This document shows, in pieces, positions 30,829 through 34,667 of a DNA stretch of 34,667 bases; position 1 is the stretch's first letter; every line of letters begins with the position of its first letter. The stretch is from assembly GCA_945827525.1 (NCBI GenBank), contig CALZPA010000006.1, positions 1-34,667 on the forward strand. The letters run 5' to 3'. Below the pieces are notes generated by a model. It ran no database searches. It saw only the letters and a program-made list of their open reading frames with translations, and had not been told where the DNA came from. A program made the translations under genes and the position numbers. The DNA is from an uncultured Lentisphaeria bacterium (GTDB taxonomy: Bacteria > Verrucomicrobiota > Lentisphaeria > Oligosphaerales > Oligosphaeraceae).

Positions 30829-31491
30829 ATGCCGGACTTTTCCAATGTGGAGCTGATAGCCAGGCAACTGCTTGGCGGACTGTGGATTTCCGTACAGATC
30901 TTTGTGCTGACGCTGGTGTTCACCTTTCCGTTTGGTCTGGTGGTGGCGCTGGGTCGGATGAGCCGGAATGCGGTGCTGCGGAATGTGACGCGCATCTATG
31001 TGTCGGTGATGCGCGGGACGCCTCTGATGCTGCAGCTGCTGGTGGTCTTCTTCGGGCCGTACTACCTGTTTGGGGTCTCGCTGAGGAACTATCCGCCCTT
31101 TGTGGCGGTGATTGTGGCGTTTGTGCTGAACTACTCGGCGTACTTCGCGGAGATTTACCGTGCGGGCATCACGTCGATACCGGTGGGGCAGTACGAGGCG
31201 GCGACGGTGCTGGGCTACACGAAGGCGCAGACGTTCTTCAAGATCATCCTGCCGCAGGTCATCAAGCGGATTGTGCCGCCGGTGACGAACGAGGTCATCA
31301 CGCTGGTGAAGGACACGTCGCTGGCGCAGGTGCTGGCGGTCCAGGAGATGTTCACGATCGCGAAGCAGTTGGCGAACGCGCAGTCGTCGATGGTGGCTCT
31401 GGTGGTCGCCGGCGTCTTCTACTATGTCTTCAACTTCGTGGTGGCGCTCGTGATGGAGCGCATCGAGGCCCGCCTCGACTACTACCGCTGA
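30829..31491 (+). CDS. Amino-acid ABC transporter permease (HisM/GlnP type)
   Basis: This is a 220-residue inner-membrane protein. I prefer the ATG at 30829 (MPDFSNVELI) over the GTG at 30790, which has no SD and adds a basic Arg-rich leader. A GGGAGG lies further upstream, about 16 bases away. The segment MRGTPLMLQLLVVFFG (61-76) and the EAA loop YRAGITSIPVGQYEAATVLGYTKAQTFFKIILPQ (110-143) are diagnostic for polar amino-acid importers of the 3.A.1.3 family. About five membrane helices are visible. Only one permease gene is present, so a homodimer is likely. The ATPase gene starts 22 bases later. Confidence 0.93.
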   Translation: MPDFSNVELIARQLLGGLWISVQIFVLTLVFTFPFGLVVALGRMSRNAVLRNVTRIYVSVMRGTPLMLQLLVVFFGPYYLFGVSLRNYPPFVAVIVAFVLNYSAYFAEIYRAGITSIPVGQYEAATVLGYTKAQTFFKIILPQVIKRIVPPVTNEVITLVKDTSLAQVLAVQEMFTIAKQLANAQSSMVALVVAGVFYYVFNFVVALVMERIEARLDYYR

Positions 31492-31513
31492 GCGCGGGGG
31501 AGAGAACGCAACT

Positions 31514-32284
31514 ATGGCTGTACTGAGGATAGAGAATCTGCACAAGAGCTTCGGGACGCTGGACGTGCTGAAGGGGCTGTCGCTGTCGGTCGAGCAGGGC
31601 GAGGTGGTGGCGGTCATCGGGCCGTCGGGCTCGGGGAAGTCGACGCTGCTGCGGTGCGCGACGCTGCTGGAGACGATGGACCGCGGGACGCTGGCGTTCG
31701 GCGACAGCGTGGTCGCCCGCGAGGGCGCCGATGGGCGCAGCGTCTATGTGGGGAAGAACGAGCTGCGCCAGGTGAAGGCGCTGTTCGGGCTCGTCTTCCA
31801 GAACTTCAACCTGTTTCCGCACTACTCGGTGCTCAAGAACATCATCGACGCGCCGATCTGCGTCCAGCGCCGCCGTCCGGACGAGGTGCGCGAGGAGGCG
31901 CTGGCCCTGCTGGACAAGATGGGGCTGAAGTCAAAGGCGGACGCCTACCCGTTCCAACTGTCGGGCGGACAGCAGCAGCGCGTCTCCATCGCCCGCGCCC
32001 TCATCAACCATCCCGAAATCCTCTTCTTCGACGAGCCGACGTCGGCGCTCGACCCCGAGCTGACCGGCGAGATCCTCAAGGTCATCCGCCAACTGGCGGC
32101 CGAGCACATGACGATGGTCATCGTCACGCACGAGATCGACTTCGCGCGGAACGTGGCGGACCGCGTCGTCTTCATGGCGGGAGGCGTCATCGTCGAGCAG
32201 GGACGCCCCGCCGATGTCCTGGACCATCCGCAGCAGGAGCGCACCCGCGCGTTCCTGGCGAAGATGTCCAGCGTCAACCCGTGA
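31514..32284 (+). CDS. Amino-acid ABC transporter ATP-binding protein (GlnQ type)
   Basis: This 256-residue ATPase drives the importer. Walker A is GPSGSGKST (36-44), the Q-loop is QNFNLFP (Gln96), the signature is LSGGQQQRVSIARAL (149-163), Walker B is ILFFDEPTSALD (with Glu174), and the H-loop is His206 in VIVTHEIDFA. There is an SD-like GGGGGAGAG upstream of the ATG. The protein has an insertion after residue 66 (VAREGADGRSVYVGKNELRQ) typical of GlnQ/HisP relatives. Codon style shifts near codon 145: before it, mostly CTG/GTG/GCG; after it, mostly CTC/GTC/GCC/ATC. Sequence motifs stay intact across the shift, so the gene is functional. Confidence 0.95.
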   Translation: MAVLRIENLHKSFGTLDVLKGLSLSVEQGEVVAVIGPSGSGKSTLLRCATLLETMDRGTLAFGDSVVAREGADGRSVYVGKNELRQVKALFGLVFQNFNLFPHYSVLKNIIDAPICVQRRRPDEVREEALALLDKMGLKSKADAYPFQLSGGQQQRVSIARALINHPEILFFDEPTSALDPELTGEILKVIRQLAAEHMTMVIVTHEIDFARNVADRVVFMAGGVIVEQGRPADVLDHPQQERTRAFLAKMSSVNP

Positions 32285-32323
32285 GCCGTATGCAGGAAGG
32301 AAGCAAGCAAGGAGGAATCGCCC

Positions 32324-33499
32324 ATGCGTCTGATTGCCGACGAGAAAGTCATCTGCGCCTCGCCTGACCCCGCCAACGTCTACCTCTACACGCCGGCGCT
32401 GCTGGAGGGCTTCGGCGGCCGGCTGGTGGCCGCCGTCGACTTCGGCGGGCCTGGGACGGCCATCCTGGACGGGCCGCGCTCGACGCTGGGCGACTATCCG
32501 TCGGGGAACCAGGTGCGAGTGCTGGTGAGCGACGACCGCGGCGAGACCTGGCGCGAGACGGGCGCCCGTCTGCCCATGATGCACGAGATGCTGTTCCGCG
32601 CCGGGGCGTCGCTCTATATGATAGGCCACACCGGGAAGCTGGTCATCACGCGCAGCGACGACAACGGCGAGACCTGGACGGAGCCGTCCGTCCTCTGCGA
32701 CCGGCCCCGCTGGCACCAGAGCTGCGGCACCGTCGACCATCGGCACGGCAAGGTGTACCTGACCTACGAGAAGTGGATCTACGAGGGCCATCCCTGGCCG
32801 GGCGTCGCGCCGGTGCTGCTCAGCGCCTGCGAGGACGACGACCTGACCCAGGCCCGCGCCTGGACGTTCTCGCGCCCGTACAACCCCGACGGGGCGCTGG
32901 CGGCTTCCCAGCCGTCGGGAGTCCAGCAGCTGCCGGTCTCCTACGACCGCGCGCCCGCGCCCGGCATCCTGGAGACGAGCACGCTGCGCATCTACGACCC
33001 GCGCCATCCGTTCTACGACCCGGAGGACCGCACCGTCATCCTGCTCATGCGCGCCAACACCGGCTACCCGGACATCGGGGCCATCCTCAAGGGCGTCGAG
33101 AAGCCTGACGGCTCCCTGGAGATCAGCCGCATCCGGACGCCCCACGGCAGCGAGCTGTTCCTGCTCCATGTGCCGGGCGGAGACCTCAAGTTCCATCTGG
33201 CCTATGACGAGCAGACACGGCTGTACTGGATGGTCCACTCCCAGATTGACGGGCGCATGAACGAGCGTCGCCGGCTGGGGCTGTCCTACTCGCCCGACCT
33301 CATCCGCTGGACGTGCGCCGGACTCGTCGCCGTCGGCCCCTGCGACCGCGGCTCCCGCCACTACGCCACCCTGGTCATCAGCGGCGACGACCTCTTCATC
33401 CTCAGCCGCTCCGGAGACGAGCGCGCCAAGAACCCCCACGACAACAACCTCACCACCTTCCACCGCGTGCGCGACTTCCGGCGACTGGCGGAGGACTGA
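32324..33499 (+). CDS. Sialidase-fold (BNR/Asp-box) protein, cytoplasmic
   Basis: This is a 391-residue protein with a strong SD (AAGGAGGAA, about six bases before the ATG). It has no signal peptide. Two Asp-box motifs are clear: SDDRGETW (69-76) and SDDNGETW (111-118), which mark a six-bladed beta-propeller. An Arg in the middle part could belong to a sialidase Arg triad (SPDLIRWTC, ERRRLG), but the full triad, Tyr and Glu are not certain. It could be a sialidase, a related exo-glycosidase or a non-enzymatic propeller. It lies 39 bases after the ATPase gene, and six bases before the next gene, so it is probably in the importer operon. The link between amino-acid uptake and a propeller enzyme is unexplained. 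Confidence 0.75.
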   Translation: MRLIADEKVICASPDPANVYLYTPALLEGFGGRLVAAVDFGGPGTAILDGPRSTLGDYPSGNQVRVLVSDDRGETWRETGARLPMMHEMLFRAGASLYMIGHTGKLVITRSDDNGETWTEPSVLCDRPRWHQSCGTVDHRHGKVYLTYEKWIYEGHPWPGVAPVLLSACEDDDLTQARAWTFSRPYNPDGALAASQPSGVQQLPVSYDRAPAPGILETSTLRIYDPRHPFYDPEDRTVILLMRANTGYPDIGAILKGVEKPDGSLEISRIRTPHGSELFLLHVPGGDLKFHLAYDEQTRLYWMVHSQIDGRMNERRRLGLSYSPDLIRWTCAGLVAVGPCDRGSRHYATLVISGDDLFILSRSGDERAKNPHDNNLTTFHRVRDFRRLAED

Positions 33500-33504
33500 C
33501 GGCG

Positions 33505-34440
33505 ATGGGTGTCCTGCTGCGCCTGGCCATGCTCTGTATGCCGCTGGGCATCCTGGCGGCGGAGACCGTATGGTATGTGCCGGGCTGGCTACGCTGCGGC
33601 TCCCCCGACGAGAAGGTGCTGGCCGAACTGCGCCTGGCCTTCCCGCAGGCGAAGGTGGTCTTCCGTGACTGGGACGGCAACGGACTCTGGGGCGACAGCG
33701 TCCGCAACGCCGACCTCCACGCGCAGGCGCTGCTGCGCGAACTGGAGCGCCTGACGCCCGCCGAACGCGCCTCGCTGACGCTCGTGGGCCATTCGCTGGG
33801 CGGACGCACCACGGTGCGGCTGCTGGCGGCGATGGCGTCGCGCGGACTGAACGTGCGACGGGCCATCCTGCTTGGCGCGGCCATTCCCTACACGGACCGC
33901 GACCTGACGCGGATGACGGCGGCGAGCCAGGAGCCCGTGCTCAACCTGTGCAATCCCGAGGATGTGACGCTGCGCTATCTCTATACGCTCTTTGGCGGCG
34001 AGCCGGCGCCGGCGCTGGGCGCGAACGGAACCACCTATCGGCTGGAGCACTATGTTGAGCAGGTTGTGCCGCAGCGTGTGGTCGAGGACGTCTCCTTCGG
34101 CTCGCCGCTGAAGGACGTGCGGCTGGTGAAGCAACTGGCCCAGCATCACGCCCTGTTCTATGCGAATTGGCTGCGACGGGTGTGCACGGGACAGGCGGAG
34201 GCGTCATCATCGCCGCCGCTGGTGCCCCAGGGCGCCGTGAACCTGCGCCTTGGTGTGATGGACGCCAAGGTCTGGTGGGAGGTGCTTGATGCCCGCCAGG
34301 GCTGGCAACTGCAGCGCAACCGCCTCACGGGACTGTGCCGCATCCTCAGCCCCTGCGGACAGCGTGAGGCCTGGGGAGACGAGGCCACCCTGAGGCGCTC
34401 CTTCAGGAAAGTCCTGGAACAGCTCCCCGGACAGAATTGA
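33505..34440 (+). CDS. Secreted alpha/beta-hydrolase (lipase-like)
   Basis: This is a 311-residue protein. The start at 33505 has GGAGGA about ten bases upstream and is five bases after the sialidase-fold stop. The longer track ORF from 33313 shadows the previous gene. A signal peptide is visible (LLRLAMLCMPLGILAAE). The nucleophile is Ser97 in LTLVGHSLGGRTT, and the oxyanion region is VWYVPGWL. A His in the C-terminal half (LAQHHALFY) may complete the triad, with Asp in a preceding loop (LCNPEDVTLRY). The last 90 residues hold no recognised domain. The substrate may be a lipid or ester from host or diet; this is inference. It appears to end the operon. Confidence 0.75.
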   Translation: MGVLLRLAMLCMPLGILAAETVWYVPGWLRCGSPDEKVLAELRLAFPQAKVVFRDWDGNGLWGDSVRNADLHAQALLRELERLTPAERASLTLVGHSLGGRTTVRLLAAMASRGLNVRRAILLGAAIPYTDRDLTRMTAASQEPVLNLCNPEDVTLRYLYTLFGGEPAPALGANGTTYRLEHYVEQVVPQRVVEDVSFGSPLKDVRLVKQLAQHHALFYANWLRRVCTGQAEASSSPPLVPQGAVNLRLGVMDAKVWWEVLDARQGWQLQRNRLTGLCRILSPCGQREAWGDEATLRRSFRKVLEQLPGQN

Positions 34441-34667
34441 GGACGCCGCATTCCGCCGAGCGGGGCGAGGCGGCGCCTAGAACCCTATGTGCCTTTTGCG
34501 GAGGACGCCTAGGGCAATGAGCCCTATGAGCCCTATGGGAAAAAACACACAAAACACACAAGACGAGAGTGACGAGAAGAAAGCAACAGGAAAAACGCCG
34601 AGCGAAGCGAGGCGGCGGAAGATCCCCTCCACTGGGCTGGAAGTTCTCCGCGCGGAAGCGCGGGATG
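34441..34667. repeat. Repeat-rich intergenic end of the window
   Basis: No supported gene is seen. The stretch holds two copies of a GC hairpin element, CCGCCGAGCG-GGGCGAGGCGG (about 34453-34474) and CGCCGAGCG-AAGCGAGGCGGCG (about 34597-34618); a CAATGAGCCCTATGAGCCC element (about 34514-34540); an A-rich AAAAACACACAAAACACACAAG run; and a perfect hairpin CCGCGC-GGAA-GCGCGG (34648-34663) just before a terminal ATG that may start a further gene. AAGCAACAGGAAAAAC here matches AAGCAACAGGAGAAAC before the ACP gene (5292-5307). Confidence 0.6.

Overview
The window is a GC-rich (by eye well over 60%) piece of a Gram-negative bacterial chromosome. Several features point to the PVC group, most likely a Lentisphaerota/Kiritimatiellota-type gut or anaerobic bacterium: an uncharacterised glycyl radical enzyme, a 1595-residue secreted GH2-like hydrolase, a cytosolic sialidase-fold protein, ThyX instead of ThyA, and an ABC-2 permease paired with a membrane-anchored helical protein. 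The taxon is inferred from gene style; no rRNA or marker gene in the window settles it. I see no tRNA, rRNA, CRISPR array, insertion sequence or prophage gene.

Layout. (A) 1-276, minus: the 5' part of a HipA-like kinase gene, more AT-rich than the rest and cut by the left edge. (B) 334-3632, minus: an ABC-2 type permease and a translationally coupled helical-repeat protein, driven by a clear sigma70 promoter (TTGAAA-17-TATAAT). (C) 3927-7512, plus: a ketoacyl-ACP synthase, an acyl carrier protein, ThyX, an NfeD-like membrane protein and an isochorismatase-fold hydrolase. (D) 7518-7656: a 33-bp tandem repeat and a strong hairpin that terminates the converging minus-strand unit. (E) 7686-29479, minus: about 22 kb with no plus-strand gene, read from right to left as RNase II/R-type nuclease, esterase, small membrane protein, RodA, signal peptidase I; then, from a new promoter, MgtC, a small lipoprotein-like protein and a glycyl radical enzyme; then a small protein with an Asp/Cys/His metal-binding-like tail, HisD, ArgS, Lnt, a degenerate hydrolase, NadE and the giant GH2-like protein. 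(F) 29765-34440, plus: a polar amino-acid ABC importer (binding lipoprotein, permease, ATPase) followed by a sialidase-fold protein and a secreted alpha/beta hydrolase. (G) 34441-34667: a repeat-rich intergenic end.

Functionally the minus-strand block mixes envelope genes (RodA, LepB, Lnt), core metabolism (HisD, ArgS, NadE) and anaerobic or glycan catabolism (glycyl radical enzyme, GH2-like). Four-base ATGA overlaps couple permease/helical protein, lnt/hydrolase, rodA/lepB and esterase/small membrane protein. The plus strand is visibly G-rich over most of the window whichever strand codes. The solute-binding-protein gene, the 3' half of the ATPase gene and the sialidase-fold gene depart from this with C-ending codons. 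Nearly all long ORFs on the opposite strand of the listed genes are shadows of this codon bias.

Nothing here is an obvious new defence or mobile system. The best candidates for undescribed biology are the metal-tail protein with its C-rich repeat leader, the orphan glycyl radical enzyme, the degenerate hydrolase coupled to lnt, the GH2-like protein with a replaced acid/base motif, and the ABC-2 permease/helical-protein pair.
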